A stretch of 64,000 nt of DNA from Sphingobium cupriresistens (GCF_004152865.1 NZ_SEOO01000002.1:178310-242309); one strand, 5' to 3'. Counted from the stretch's first letter, positions 9,857-19,247 are shown. Program-made: numbers and translations. The notes: generated by a model from the letters alone, not told the origin.

Positions 9857-10776
9857 CAGCGGCCGTGCGGGTCGAGCGCGCTGCGGCGGCGCGGGGGTGG
9901 CGCGGCCGGGGAGAGGGCGGAGGCGCGGGCCGCCGACGTCATTGCGGGCGCGCCCATCTGCGCCGCCATATCCTGCAAGGCGGCGATGCGCTTTTCCGTG
10001 GCGGGGTGGGTGGAGAAGAGTTCGCTGACATGGGTCGGCACGATATAAAGCTGCGCCGCGGCCGGATTGCGCTCCGCCACGGGATTGGGGATGCGCTGCG
10101 CCTGCCCGGCAATCTTTGCGAGGGCGGAGGCGAGGGCATGGGGATCGCCACTGATTTCCGCTCCGGCCCGGTCGGCGCCATATTCGCGGGTGCGGCTGAT
10201 CGCCATCTGCACGATCATCGCGGCGAAGGGAGCGACGACCACCGCCATCAGGCTGGCGATCATATTGGCATGGCCGCTTTCCCGGTCGCCGCCGCGGAAG
10301 AACAGGCCGAAATTGGCCAGCATCGATATCGCGCCCGCGATCGTCGCGACCATCGTCATGATGAGGGTGTCGCGATTCTGCACATGGCCCAGTTCATGCG
10401 CCATAACGCCCGCCACCTCGTCGCGGCTCAACGTCGCCAGCAGACCGCTGGTGGCGGCGACGGCGGCGTTTTGCGGGTTGCGCCCGGTTGCGAAGGCGTT
10501 GGGCGCGTCCTGGTCGATGATATAGACGCGCGGCATGGGAAGTTGCGCCCGCTGCGCCAGGTCACGCACCAGATTGTAGAAATCGGGGGCGCTTTGCGCA
10601 TCGACCTCGCGCGCGTCATGCATCCGCAGCACGATCTTGTCGGCGTTCCAGAAGGTGAAGAGATTCATGCCCGCCGCCGCCAGCAGCGCGATCACCGCCC
10701 CGCCGCTGCCGCCCAGCGTATAGCCCAGCGCCATGAACAGCGCGGTCAGCGTCGCCAGCAGCATGGTCGTCTTCAT
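9856..10776 (-). CDS. htpX: Protease HtpX
   Basis: A 306-residue inner-membrane zinc metalloprotease (M48) that degrades misfolded membrane proteins. N-terminal helices ([14 protein letters not shown] and [15 protein letters not shown]) precede the catalytic [10 protein letters not shown] motif, with the third zinc ligand in [12 protein letters not shown] and a second helix pair between them. [15 protein letters not shown] and [14 protein letters not shown] are family hallmarks. I chose ATG 10776 ([10 protein letters not shown]); the longer frame lacks homology-like sequence. The C-terminus has a Pro/Arg-rich extension. It overlaps the small membrane protein gene downstream. Confidence 0.95.
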   Translation of the reverse strand: MKTTMLLATLTALFMALGYTLGGSGGAVIALLAAAGMNLFTFWNADKIVLRMHDAREVDAQSAPDFYNLVRDLAQRAQLPMPRVYIIDQDAPNAFATGRNPQNAAVAATSGLLATLSRDEVAGVMAHELGHVQNRDTLIMTMVATIAGAISMLANFGLFFRGGDRESGHANMIASLMAVVVAPFAAMIVQMAISRTREYGADRAGAEISGDPHALASALAKIAGQAQRIPNPVAERNPAAAQLYIVPTHVSELFSTHPATEKRIAALQDMAAQMGAPAMTSAARASALSPAAPPPRRRSALDPHGR

Positions 10777-10873
10777 GCCATTCACTTGCACTTGCCTCCT
10801 TGTCGGCCCAGATAGCCTGTCAGTCCTGAATATGGGGGTGATGTCGCCCCTTCGCAATCGAAAGGCCGCCACC

Positions 10874-11047
10874 ATGGGAACCTTCAACGGCAAGCGCCCC
10901 GCACATGTGAAGCCGCCCGCGCACCTCTCCAAAAGCCCGCCGGTGCCGCAGCCCGATCCGCTGGACCAGCCCACGCCCCATGACGAGGCGATGAGTCCGG
11001 TCCGTTATGGCGATTGGGAACGGAAGGGCATCGCGATCGATTTCTGA
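10874..11047 (+). CDS. DUF1674 protein (succinate dehydrogenase assembly factor 4-like)
   Basis: A small protein ending in [17 protein letters not shown], the signature of DUF1674/SdhAF4, whose mitochondrial member helps assemble flavinated SdhA. The N-terminal half is Pro/Lys-rich ([17 protein letters not shown]), as usual. The ATG at 10874 has AAAGG about nine bases upstream; an ATG at 10841 would add 11 residues. It reads divergently from htpX. No Sdh genes are in the window. Confidence 0.85.
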   Translation: MGTFNGKRPAHVKPPAHLSKSPPVPQPDPLDQPTPHDEAMSPVRYGDWERKGIAIDF

Positions 11048-11207
11048 GTTGGTTCTAAATCCTTGATCCTGCTGGCCCGTCTCGGCTCGCCGCCGATTTT
11101 GCACGGCTGCCGACGGCCCGTGCCGCCGCTGCGGGGAGCCAAGCGCCCCGCTCTGGCCTTTTCCCGCTCAAAGCCTGAAGCCTTGGGCCAAGAGGAGATA
11201 TTGGGGC

Positions 11208-11675
11208 GTGGGCGTGCAATTGGTTTCTGACGTGAATGTGCGGGCGGTGTCGGATTATGCGCCGGAAGATGCGGCGCTGCTCTGCGCGGTCGGGCGGCTG
11301 GTGTGCGCCTGGACGATGTTGGAGCAGAGTCTGGAGGCGAAGATCGGGCTGTTGCGCGACGCCATGGGTGACGTGCGCACCGTGGGCGCCCGAACCCGGC
11401 CAAGCATGGCCAAGCTGATGACCGAATTGCGCACGATGGTGGCGATGCGCGACCGGCGCAACGCCAGCGCGCTGACCGAGATTTCCGCGATCGAGCGCGA
11501 CATGCAGCGGATCGATCGCTTCCGCGCGCTCATCATCCAGGGTTTTCATCAGCCCGAATCAGGCGGTTTCACCTGTCGCGACAGCCGCAACAATATCCAG
11601 CACGTCGCGTTAGACCATCTCGATGGCGAAATCGCGGCGCTGGAAGGTGTCGCCAGCCGTCTTCTCGCCGTATAG
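11208..11675 (+). CDS. Hypothetical protein, alpha-helical
   Basis: A 155-residue soluble, mostly helical protein, unrecognised. The GTG start at 11208 is favoured by AGAGGAGA ten bases upstream. The sequence alternates charged and hydrophobic residues (ALLCAVGRLVCAWTMLEQSL, EISAIERDMQRIDRFRALI), which suggests a helical bundle, and ends with DHLDGEIAALEGVASRL. The 160 bases before it hold no obvious gene. It precedes galU on the same strand with a 171-base gap. Confidence 0.7.
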   Translation: MGVQLVSDVNVRAVSDYAPEDAALLCAVGRLVCAWTMLEQSLEAKIGLLRDAMGDVRTVGARTRPSMAKLMTELRTMVAMRDRRNASALTEISAIERDMQRIDRFRALIIQGFHQPESGGFTCRDSRNNIQHVALDHLDGEIAALEGVASRLLAV

Positions 11676-11846
11676 GGCGGTGACCGGTCGGCCTTGATCG
11701 GTCGCGGCCCCTTCCATCTTAGTTTTTTGCGTCTTCGGCCGTTCCGCCGACGCTAGAATATGCTAACGCGCGCGCGACGCTTGACCTTTTTTTTGCACGG
11801 GCGGCAATCCAAGGCCCGATCGCGTCCGCGTGAAGGGGATTCCAAC

Positions 11847-12722
11847 TTGACCAAGCCGATTCGTAAAGCCGTTTTTCCTGTCGCCGGCCTTGGCACGCGC
11901 TTCCTGCCCGCCACCAAGGCGGTGCCAAAGGAATTGTTGCCGGTGGTCGATCGCCCGCTGATCCAATATGCGGTGGACGAGGCGCGCGAAGCGGGGATCG
12001 AGCAGTTCATCTTCGTGACCGGTCGCGGCAAGGGCGCGATCGAGGATTATTTCGACATCGCCTTCGAATGCGAGACGTTGCAGCGCGAGCGCGGCAAGGA
12101 TCTGTCGGCGCTGGAAGGGACGCGGCTCGATCCGGGCAATGCGGTGTTCCTGCGCCAGCAGGAATCGCTGGGTCTGGGCCACGCCATATGGGTGGCGCGC
12201 GACATCATCGGCGACGAACCCTTCGCCATCCTGCTGCCCGATGAATTTATGAAGGGCGCGCCGGGACAGGGGTGCATGAAGCAGATGGTCGACGCCTATG
12301 AGAAGGTCGGCGGCAATCTGGTCTGCGCGCTCGAAATTCCGATGGATCAGACGCCCAGCTATGGCGTGATCGATCCGGGCGCGCGCGACGGCGCGCTGAC
12401 GGAGGTGAAGGGACTGGTCGAAAAGCCAAAGCTCGGCACCGCGCCGTCCAACCTGATCCTGCCGGGCCGCTACATCCTCCAGCCCGAAGTCATGAAGATC
12501 CTGGAAACGCAGGAAAAGGGCGCGGGCGGCGAAATCCAGCTGACCGATGCGATGGCGTCGCTGATCGGCAGCCAGCCCTTCCACGGCGTGACCTTCGACG
12601 GCCGCCGCTTCGACTGCGGGTCGAAGGCGGGCTATATCGAGGCCAATCTGGCGCTGGCGCTGGAGCGCGAGGATCTGGGCGCGCATATCCGCGCCTTCGC
12701 GACGGCGGAACTGGCCAGGTAA
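11847..12722 (+). CDS. galU: UTP-glucose-1-phosphate uridylyltransferase
   Basis: A 291-residue GalU that makes UDP-glucose from UTP and glucose 1-phosphate for glycan, lipopolysaccharide and trehalose pathways. It has the nucleotidyltransferase signature VAGLGTRFLPATKAVPKELL, the VDRPLIQYAVDEA segment, LGHAIWVAR and LLPDEF. I chose the TTG at 11847 (read as MTKPIRKAVFPVAG) because GAAGGGG stands seven bases ahead and family members start here; an ATG at 11760 would add 29 residues that do not look like GalU. A strong bidirectional terminator follows. Confidence 0.95.
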   Translation: MTKPIRKAVFPVAGLGTRFLPATKAVPKELLPVVDRPLIQYAVDEAREAGIEQFIFVTGRGKGAIEDYFDIAFECETLQRERGKDLSALEGTRLDPGNAVFLRQQESLGLGHAIWVARDIIGDEPFAILLPDEFMKGAPGQGCMKQMVDAYEKVGGNLVCALEIPMDQTPSYGVIDPGARDGALTEVKGLVEKPKLGTAPSNLILPGRYILQPEVMKILETQEKGAGGEIQLTDAMASLIGSQPFHGVTFDGRRFDCGSKAGYIEANLALALEREDLGAHIRAFATAELAR

Positions 12723-12740
12723 AGCGCGACGGAACGAATG

Positions 12741-12776
12741 AAAAAGGGCGGCTCCCCATGGGAAGCCGTCCTTTTT
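12741..12776. terminator. Bidirectional terminator between galU and ssb
   Basis: Arms AAAAAGGGCGGCTCCC and the opposing GGGAAGCCGTCCTTTTT pair with two mismatches around a 3-base loop. A-run and T-run flank the stem, so it can stop transcription from galU (plus) and from ssb (minus). Confidence 0.85.
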
Positions 12777-12797
12777 CATATCCGTGACGCAAAGCGT

Positions 12798-13358
12798 TCA
12801 GAACGGCACTTCATCGTCCAAATCATTGTCGAAATTGGGGCTGCCCGCACGGCCGCCGCCCGACGCGCCGCCACCCTGCGAACGTCCGCCGCCAAAGCCG
12901 CCGCCGCCCGAAGAACCACCGCCGAAATCATCATAGCCGCCCGACGATGCGCCCCAGTCGCTCACGTCTTGCTGCGAACGGCCACCGCCGCCCTGGCCGC
13001 CGCCCGGCGCGCCGTCCAGCATGGTCAGCACCGCGCCCGGCCCCGACAGCGCGACTTCGGTCGTGTAGCGGTCATTGCCCGACTGGTCCTGCCATTTGCG
13101 GGTACGCAACTGGCCCTCAACATAGATTTTGCTGCCCTTGCGCAGGAAGCGCTCGGCCACACCGACCAGGCCTTCGCCGTTGATGACGACATTATGCCAT
13201 TCGGTGCGCTCTTTTTTCTCCCCGGTCATCCGGTCTTTCCAGCTTTCGGACGTCGCGATGCGCAGATTGCAAATCTTGCCGCCATTCTGGAAGCTCTTGA
13301 CCTCCGGGTCGGCGCCCAGATTGCCCACCAGAATGACCTTGTTGACAGACCCTGCCAT
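12798..13358 (-). CDS. ssb: Single-stranded DNA-binding protein
   Basis: A 186-residue SSB with an N-terminal OB fold ([43 protein letters not shown]; residues about 5-115), a Gly/Ser/Gln-rich flexible linker, and the acidic C-terminal tip DDEVPF that recruits replication and repair partners. Length is a little above the E. coli protein because of the linker. It ends next to the shared terminator with galU. Confidence 0.97.
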   Translation of the reverse strand: MAGSVNKVILVGNLGADPEVKSFQNGGKICNLRIATSESWKDRMTGEKKERTEWHNVVINGEGLVGVAERFLRKGSKIYVEGQLRTRKWQDQSGNDRYTTEVALSGPGAVLTMLDGAPGGGQGGGGRSQQDVSDWGASSGGYDDFGGGSSGGGGFGGGRSQGGGASGGGRAGSPNFDNDLDDEVPF

Positions 13359-13385
13359 GATTCCTCCGAAACTCTAAAGCCGCTC

Positions 13386-15242
13386 TTATAGACCCGCTGC
13401 GGTGGCGGTCCAGTAGGTGATGCCCGCCGCGACATAGGCCAGCGCAAACAGATATCCGACCATGAACAACGGCCATTTCCAGCCGTTCGTCTCGCGCCGG
13501 GTCACGGCGATAGTGGATATGCACTGGGGCGCGAAGATGAACCAGGCGAGGAAGGCAAGCGCGGTGGGCAGCGGCCACTGGTCCTTGAGCCGGTCGCCCA
13601 GGCTCCGTTCCAGCAGCGCCTCATCATCGCCCGCGTCGATCGAATAGACGGTGGCGAGCGCCGATACGGCCACTTCGCGCGCCGCCATCGCCGGGATCAG
13701 CGCCAGCGAGATGTCGCGGTTGAAGCCGATCGGCTCCAGTATGACGTTGAGGCCGCTGGCGATCCGGCCGGCGATCGAATGATCGACCTGGCTGGTGGGA
13801 TCGCCGTCGGGCACGCGCGGGAAGCTCAGGAGCAGCCACAGGATCACGGTCGAGGTGAAGATGATCGTGCCCGCGCGCTTGAGGAAGATGACCGCGCGCT
13901 GCCACAGGCCGAGCAATATATCCTGCGGCCGGGGCCACTGATATTTGGGCATTTCCATCAGGAAGCCGCCGCTTGCGCCCTTGGTGACGGTCAGCCGCAG
14001 CAGCATCGCGACCAGCATCGCGCCGACGATGCCGGCCAGATAGAGGCAGAAAAGGACGAAGCCCTGAAGGCCCACGCCCGGCAACACGTCGCGCGCCGGA
14101 ATGAATGCGCCGATGATGACGGCATAGACCGGCAGCCGCGCCGAGCAGGTCATCAGCGGCGCGATCAGGATCGTGGTCAGCCGATCGCGGGGGTCAGCGA
14201 TGGTGCGCGTCGCCATGATGCCGGGAATGGCGCAGGCGAAAGAGGACAGGAGCGGGATGAAGGCGCGGCCTGACAGGCCGACCTTGGCCATCAGCCCATC
14301 CATCAGGAAGGCGGCCCGGACCATATAGCCGGTCGCCTCCAGCATCAGGATGAAGAAGAAGAGAATCAGGATCTGGGGCAGGAACACCACCACCGATCCG
14401 ACGCCGTTGATAACGCCATCGACCAGGAAGGATCGAACGATTCCGTCGGGCAGGGCGGCGCGCACGGCATTGGCGATCGCTTCGGCAAACCCCTCAATCA
14501 TCGCGATCGGCGCTTCGGACCAGGCATAGACCGCCTGGAACATGACGAACAACAGGCCGAGCAGCAGGATAAGGCCGAAGACGGGATGCAGCGCCACCCG
14601 ATCCACCGCGGCGGTCAGCCGGCGGGAGGGCGTTTCGCGCACGATGGCGGCGCGCGCGATGCGGCCCGCTTCCCTGCGCACCGCGTCGAAATCCTGCGCG
14701 GCGCCGGTGGGATAGGCCCGCGGCGCGCCGTTCAGCAGCCCTTCCAGTTCCTGCCGCAGATGGTCCAGGCCGCGCTTGCGCACCGCCACCGTCGATATCA
14801 CCGGCACGCCCAGTTCGCGGGACAGTATCGCCGCGTCCAGTTCCAGCCCGTCGCGGGTGGCCAGATCGACCATGTTCAAGGCGACGATGGTCGGCAGACC
14901 AAGCGCCAGCAGTTCGAGCGCGAAGCGCAGATGATTGTCCAGATTGGCGGCATCGACCACGATCACCAGCGCGTCGGGCCGCTTTTCGCCGGTTTGCTGG
15001 CCCATCACGACGTCGCGGGTAACCTGTTCGTCGGGGCTGTTCGGATCGAGGCTGTAGGTGCCGGGCAGGTCGACCAGTTCGACCGGGCGGCCGTCGGACA
15101 GGGCCAGCCGCCCCGCCTTGCGCTCCACCGTGACGCCCGGATAATTGCCCAGCTTCTGTCGCGCGCCGGTCAGCGCGTTGAACAGCGCGCTCTTGCCCGC
15201 ATTGGGATTGCCCACCAGCGCGACCAATGGCAGCGCGCTCAT
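13386..15242 (-). CDS. feoB: Ferrous iron transport protein B
   Basis: A 618-residue FeoB, the inner-membrane Fe(II) uptake protein. The N-terminal G domain has G1 GNPNAGKS, switch I with NYPGVTVE, G3 DLPGTYSL and G4 NMVD, followed by a helical guanine-dissociation-inhibitor-like region. The membrane part contains two Gate regions (FALSACAIPGIMATRT-like around residue 390 and the C-terminal AREV repeat). This copy is shorter than E. coli FeoB, lacking the long cytoplasmic tail, as in many alphaproteobacteria. It overlaps feoA by 4 bases. A decayed copy of its 3' end lies at 41373-41460. Confidence 0.96.
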   Translation of the reverse strand: MSALPLVALVGNPNAGKSALFNALTGARQKLGNYPGVTVERKAGRLALSDGRPVELVDLPGTYSLDPNSPDEQVTRDVVMGQQTGEKRPDALVIVVDAANLDNHLRFALELLALGLPTIVALNMVDLATRDGLELDAAILSRELGVPVISTVAVRKRGLDHLRQELEGLLNGAPRAYPTGAAQDFDAVRREAGRIARAAIVRETPSRRLTAAVDRVALHPVFGLILLLGLLFVMFQAVYAWSEAPIAMIEGFAEAIANAVRAALPDGIVRSFLVDGVINGVGSVVVFLPQILILFFFILMLEATGYMVRAAFLMDGLMAKVGLSGRAFIPLLSSFACAIPGIMATRTIADPRDRLTTILIAPLMTCSARLPVYAVIIGAFIPARDVLPGVGLQGFVLFCLYLAGIVGAMLVAMLLRLTVTKGASGGFLMEMPKYQWPRPQDILLGLWQRAVIFLKRAGTIIFTSTVILWLLLSFPRVPDGDPTSQVDHSIAGRIASGLNVILEPIGFNRDISLALIPAMAAREVAVSALATVYSIDAGDDEALLERSLGDRLKDQWPLPTALAFLAWFIFAPQCISTIAVTRRETNGWKWPLFMVGYLFALAYVAAGITYWTATAAGL

Positions 15243-15508
15243 GCGTCCTGCTCCGGCCCAATGGCTTCCGGTCCGGTGCGCACCGTCACTGCGGCGGCAT
15301 GGTTGCGGCGCATCGCCACGGTCATGCGGCCGATCTTGCAGGCGATCGGCCCCTTGCCGAAAATCCCGCCATGGTGCAGCGCTTCGACGCTCGCGCCTTC
15401 GCACAGGCCAAATTCCCGCAACCGCTGCCCTTCGGACGGGGTGAGGACGGACCAGTCGATCAGGTCGACATAGGCGGGTTGGCGCAACGGCAGGTCGGTG
15501 AGACGCAA
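15239..15508 (-). CDS. feoA: Ferrous iron transport protein A
   Basis: An 89-residue SH3-like FeoA that assists FeoB. Typical elements are LREFGLCEGASVEALHHGG and ACKIGRMTVAMRR, which form the small beta-barrel. It overlaps feoB by 4 bases (ATGA), so the two are one operon and feoA comes first. The 82-base gap upstream, shared with coq9, is where an iron-responsive promoter would be expected. Confidence 0.92.
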   Translation of the reverse strand: MRLTDLPLRQPAYVDLIDWSVLTPSEGQRLREFGLCEGASVEALHHGGIFGKGPIACKIGRMTVAMRRNHAAAVTVRTGPEAIGPEQDA

Positions 15509-15590
15509 AGGGAGGATACTCGCGGGCTATTTCTGCGAGTGACTATCAATACCGATTGGGAAAGGCCAGAGCGAATCGCTCGCCGCCTAT

Positions 15591-16253
15591 TCAGATCGCC
15601 GGGTAGCGCAAGCGGCCGATGAAGCGCGACAGGCTCAGCCGCTCGCCGCCGCCCGCGCCTTTGACCTTCGCCTTGAACTTTTCGAAACGCATCACATCCT
15701 CGATCCGACGGGCCAGGAAGGCGCGGCTGTCGGCATGGCCTTCGCTCTCGTCATCTACGAACACCAACAGGGTGGCGGCATAGAGGGCGGTCAGGGTGGT
15801 GCGTTTGCTGTAATGGGCAAAGTCGGTGGCGGTGTCGCCCGCCGCGCGCCACATGACGTCCGCCGCGCGCCAACCCAGTTTCCCGGCGCGGACGGCATTG
15901 GTCGGCAGCGCCAGAATCGCGATCGCGCGGCGCAGCGCCTCCCGATCGGGCGCCAGCAGCGTCAGGCGCGCTTCGACCAGAGCGGTGATTTTCCGGCGGA
16001 TCGACAGCGCCGCCAGTTCGTCCGCTGGCAGCGCCGCGACCATGCGCGCATCGATGCTGGCGAACCAGGCGTCGATCATGGCGATCGGGCCATCGGCGAA
16101 AGCGAGCGCTGCGATGTCCGCATCCACGCCCTTTTCCGCCGCGGCCATCGCCACAGCTTGCGGTCGCCAGCCGTCGAACGCGGCATGGCGCGCCAGCACG
16201 GGGGCCAATAGCGCGCGGATTTCGTCCAGGGTAAGGTCCGATGTTTCGCTCAT
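15591..16253 (-). CDS. coq9: COQ9 family ubiquinone biosynthesis protein
   Basis: A 220-residue protein of the COQ9 family, lipid-binding helpers that present ubiquinone precursors to the hydroxylase. It has a TetR-like helical layout: N-terminal ALLAPVLARHAAFDGW, middle ALRRAIAILALP, then AGKLGWRAADVMWRAAGDTATDFAHYSKRT split over the conserved WRAAD..W...GD..TD..HY.KR pattern. The match to this pattern is strong. It reads toward feoA with an 82-base gap. Confidence 0.88.
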   Translation of the reverse strand: MSETSDLTLDEIRALLAPVLARHAAFDGWRPQAVAMAAAEKGVDADIAALAFADGPIAMIDAWFASIDARMVAALPADELAALSIRRKITALVEARLTLLAPDREALRRAIAILALPTNAVRAGKLGWRAADVMWRAAGDTATDFAHYSKRTTLTALYAATLLVFVDDESEGHADSRAFLARRIEDVMRFEKFKAKVKGAGGGERLSLSRFIGRLRYPAI

Positions 16254-16359
16254 GTCGTATATCTAGGCCCACGATCGCGGGCGCACAAGCGCCGGCCGGA
16301 CGGAGCGGGGGTTGAACTCGACATGCCGGCTCCCTAGCTGGCGTTACGCATCAAGTCGC

Positions 16360-16374
16360 GTTGCAAATTGCAAC
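16360..16374. promoter_or_regulatory. Perfect palindrome upstream of the Old Yellow Enzyme gene
   Basis: GTTGCAAATTGCAAC, seven-base arms around a single A, ending 19 bases before the ATG at 16394. Position and symmetry fit an operator for a dimeric repressor or activator overlapping the promoter. No regulator gene is adjacent, so the binding protein is unknown. Confidence 0.45.
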
Positions 16375-16393
16375 TATGATTGAGGGAGATTCC

Positions 16394-17488
16394 ATGACGA
16401 CCCTGTTCGACCCCGTCCAGATCGGCGCCATTACCGCGCCAAACCGCATCCTGATGGCCCCGCTGACCCGCGGCCGGGCCACCCGCGACCATGTGCCCAC
16501 CCCGATCATGGTCGATTATTATCGGCAACGCGCATCGGCCGGCGTCATCATCAGCGAAGCGACCGGCATTTCGCGCCAGGGGCTGGGCTGGCCCTATGCG
16601 CCGGGGATCTGGTCCGACGAGCAGGTCGCCGCATGGCGGCCCGTAACGCAAGCCGTCCATGACGCGGGCGGGCGGATCATCGTCCAGCTGTGGCATATGG
16701 GGCGTCAGGTGCACAGCGCCGTGACCGGCGAACAGCCGGTATCGTCCAGCGCGACCGCGACGGCGGGCGACGCCCACACCTATGAGGGCAAGGCGCCGTT
16801 CGAAACCGCCCGGCCGCTGGGCGTGGACGAGATTCCCGGCCTGATCGATACCTATGTTCGCGCCGCGCATAATGCGATTGCAGCCGGGTTCGACGGGGTG
16901 CAGATCCACGCCGCCAATGGCTATCTGATCGACCAGTTTTTGCGCGACAACGCCAATTTCCGCACCGACCAATATGGCGGAAGCGTCGAAAATCGCGTTC
17001 GCCTGTTGCGCGAAGTGACGCAGGCGGTGGTGGATGCGATCGGCGCGGACCGGGTATCGGTGCGCCTGTCCCCCAATGGCGATTCGCAGGGGGTGGATGA
17101 CAGCGATCCCGCGCCGCTGTTCGCCCATGCCGCCGACGTGCTGGACGCGATCGGCATCGCATCGCTGGAATTGCGCGAACCGGGACCGGATGGCACTTTC
17201 GGTTCGACCGACGTGCCGCGCCAGTCGCCGCTGATCCGTCAGCATTTCAAGGGGCCGCTGATCCTGAACAGCGATTATGATTGCGGCCGGGCGCAGGCGG
17301 ATCTGGCCAGCGGCCTGGCCGACGCGATCAGCTTCGGCCGCCCGTTAATGGCCAATCCCGATCTGGTCGAACGGTTCCGCATCGGCGCGCCGCTCAACCC
17401 GACGCAGGAGATGGCGACGTGGTACGGGCCGGGCGAGACGGGCTATACCGACTATCCGACGCTGGCGCAGGCAAAGGCGGACGCCTGA
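16394..17488 (+). CDS. Old Yellow Enzyme family ene-reductase (NemA-like)
   Basis: A 364-residue FMN-dependent TIM barrel. Family marks are NRILMAPLTRGRA near the N-terminus, QLWHMGRQVH, the catalytic-region AAHNAIAAGFDGVQIHAANG, YLIDQFLRDNANFRTDQYGG and the C-terminal FGRPLMANPDL. Relatives reduce electrophilic C=C bonds and nitro compounds with NADPH. The start at 16394 has GAGGGAGA seven bases upstream and the usual MTTLFDPVQIG N-terminus. It is a single gene between coq9 and a bidirectional terminator. Confidence 0.93.
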   Translation: MTTLFDPVQIGAITAPNRILMAPLTRGRATRDHVPTPIMVDYYRQRASAGVIISEATGISRQGLGWPYAPGIWSDEQVAAWRPVTQAVHDAGGRIIVQLWHMGRQVHSAVTGEQPVSSSATATAGDAHTYEGKAPFETARPLGVDEIPGLIDTYVRAAHNAIAAGFDGVQIHAANGYLIDQFLRDNANFRTDQYGGSVENRVRLLREVTQAVVDAIGADRVSVRLSPNGDSQGVDDSDPAPLFAHAADVLDAIGIASLELREPGPDGTFGSTDVPRQSPLIRQHFKGPLILNSDYDCGRAQADLASGLADAISFGRPLMANPDLVERFRIGAPLNPTQEMATWYGPGETGYTDYPTLAQAKADA

Positions 17489-17496
17489 TCCAGTCG

Positions 17497-17529
17497 AAAA
17501 GGGGCTGCAAAAAAAGCAGCCCCTTTTTT
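17497..17529. terminator. Bidirectional terminator between the ene-reductase and ribH
   Basis: AAAAGGGGCTGC pairs perfectly with GCAGCCCCTTTT across a seven-A loop, followed by further T residues. It can end the ene-reductase (plus) and ribH (minus) transcripts. Confidence 0.9.
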
Positions 17530-17531
17530 CA

Positions 17532-17954
17532 TCACATGCCGAATCGGTCGCGCAGGGCGAGCATGGCGATGGCCGCCTTGGCCGCCTCGCCGCCCTTGTC
17601 CTTTTCGGTCGGCTTGGCGCGGGTCAGCGCCTGGGCTTCATTCTCGACCGTCAATATGCCGTTGCCGATCGCGATCGCGTCCATGCTCAGCGCCATCAGG
17701 CCGCGGGCGCTTTCATTCGATACGACTTCGAAATGATAGGTTTCGCCGCGGATCACCACGCCGATGGCGATGAAGCCGTCATAACGGCCGCTTTCCGCCG
17801 CCAGCGCGATCGCGCCGGGGATTTCCAGCGCGCCCGGCACCGTCACCACCTCATATTTGTGGCCGGCCTCGTCCAGCGCGGCTTTGGCGCCTTCGATCAG
17901 CAGGTCGTTCAGATGGTCGTAAAAGCGGGCTTCGACGATCAGGAATTTTGCCAT
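17532..17954 (-). CDS. ribH: 6,7-dimethyl-8-ribityllumazine synthase
   Basis: A 140-residue lumazine synthase, condensing the RibBA product 3,4-dihydroxy-2-butanone 4-phosphate with the pyrimidinedione from RibD. It has [30 protein letters not shown] (the phosphate and substrate site), [11 protein letters not shown] (substrate site and catalytic His) and [12 protein letters not shown]. It is last in the rib cluster, 12 bases after ribBX, and directly precedes a terminator. Confidence 0.95.
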   Translation of the reverse strand: MAKFLIVEARFYDHLNDLLIEGAKAALDEAGHKYEVVTVPGALEIPGAIALAAESGRYDGFIAIGVVIRGETYHFEVVSNESARGLMALSMDAIAIGNGILTVENEAQALTRAKPTEKDKGGEAAKAAIAMLALRDRFGM

Positions 17955-17966
17955 GATGATATGTCC

Positions 17967-19247
17967 TTACAGCTCGATCGGCCGTTGCCCAACCACGGCC
18001 AGGTCATAGCCGTCAAGCGCGATCAGGCTGTGGTGGCTGTTGGTCAGCAGGATCATGTCGTGGACGCCCAGGTCCGCCAGGATCTGCGCGCCCGCGCCAT
18101 AATTGCGCAATTCGTCCATGTCGCCGGGCACGATGCCGGCATTATATTGCAGCATCCGGGTCAGCATGTCGGGTTCGTCGCCGCGCAGGATGACGATGAT
18201 GCCGGCGCCTTCGTCCCCGATAATCTCCATGCAGCGCGGCAGCAGGCCCGTGCGCGCGCCCAGCTTGCCGAACGTGTCGCTCAGCGGCGACATCTGGTGC
18301 ATCCGCACCAATGTCGGCTTGTCGGGATCGACATGGCCCTTCTGTAGCACCAGCTGCTCGGTCTGGGTCGCCTTGTTGTAGAAGCTGATCGCCTTCCAGT
18401 CGCCGCCCCAGCGGCTGTCGAACGTGGTTTCGGCGCGTCGCTCGATCATATGGTCGTGGCGGCGGCGATAGGCGATCAGGTCGCGGATCGTGCCGATCTT
18501 CATCTTGTGTTTCTGGGCGAAGGGGATGAGGTCGTCCAGGCGCGCCATCGTGCCGTCGTCCTTCATCACTTCGCAGATGACACCCGACGGGTTGAGGCCG
18601 GCCAGCCGCGCGACGTCCACCGCCGCTTCGGTATGGCCGGTGCGCACCAGCACGCCGCCATCCTTGGCGATCAGCGGGAAGACATGGCCGGGCGTGACGA
18701 TATCGACCTTGCCCTTCGACCCGTCGATCGCCACGGACACGGTGCGGGCGCGGTCGGCCGCGCTGATCCCGGTGGTCACGCCCTCGCGCGCCTCGATCGA
18801 CACGGTGAAGGCGGTTTCATGCCGGGTGCCGTTGTTGCGGCTCATCAGGTCCAGGCCCAGTTCCTCGGTCCGGCTCTTGGTCAGCGCCAGGCAGATGAGG
18901 CCGCGGCCGTGCGTGGCCATGAAATTGATCGCGTCGGGCGTCGCCATCTGCGCGGGGATCACCAGGTCCCCCTCATTCTCGCGATCCTCGTCGTCGACCA
19001 GGATGAACATGCGGCCGTTGCGGGCTTCGTTGATGATTTCTTCCGGGCTGGCGAGCGCGGTGCCGCCCTCGCGCTTGAGCAGGTAGGATTCCAGCTTGCC
19101 CAGCGTGTCGGCAGTCGGGTTCCAGTCGCTTTCGCCCAGCTTGCGCAGCGAATTGGCGTGCAGCCCGGCGGCGCGCGCCAGACCGGAACGGGACATGCCG
19201 CCGTCGGTGACGAGATTGCGGACGGTATCGATAAGGGCAGAGGACAT
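17967..19247 (-). CDS. ribB: HTH - 3,4-dihydroxy-2-butanone-4-phosphate synthase - degenerate GTP cyclohydrolase II fusion (RibBX type)
   Basis: A 426-residue three-part protein. Residues about 18-52 (MSRSGLARAAGLHANSLR and WNPTADTLGKLESYL) look like an XRE-type helix-turn-helix. Residues about 66-265 are RibB, with the metal and substrate motif DDEDRENEGDL and TTGISAADRA, and make dihydroxybutanone phosphate from ribulose 5-phosphate. The C-terminal third aligns with GTP cyclohydrolase II but lacks the three-cysteine zinc motif, so it is the catalytically dead RibX-like domain. Start 19247 is fixed by AAGGAG nine bases upstream. The upstream gap holds a palindrome (19285-19322) that may be its own operator. 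The start assignment is firm; the regulatory role of the HTH is inference. Confidence 0.93.
   Translation of the reverse strand: MSSALIDTVRNLVTDGGMSRSGLARAAGLHANSLRKLGESDWNPTADTLGKLESYLLKREGGTALASPEEIINEARNGRMFILVDDEDRENEGDLVIPAQMATPDAINFMATHGRGLICLALTKSRTEELGLDLMSRNNGTRHETAFTVSIEAREGVTTGISAADRARTVSVAIDGSKGKVDIVTPGHVFPLIAKDGGVLVRTGHTEAAVDVARLAGLNPSGVICEVMKDDGTMARLDDLIPFAQKHKMKIGTIRDLIAYRRRHDHMIERRAETTFDSRWGGDWKAISFYNKATQTEQLVLQKGHVDPDKPTLVRMHQMSPLSDTFGKLGARTGLLPRCMEIIGDEGAGIIVILRGDEPDMLTRMLQYNAGIVPGDMDELRNYGAGAQILADLGVHDMILLTNSHHSLIALDGYDLAVVGQRPIEL

Noticed and set aside
15534..15553. Fur-box-like sequence ahead of feoA
   Set aside because: TGCGAGTGACTATCAATACC shares only 7 of 10 bases with a Fur half core and is not symmetric, so I cannot support it.
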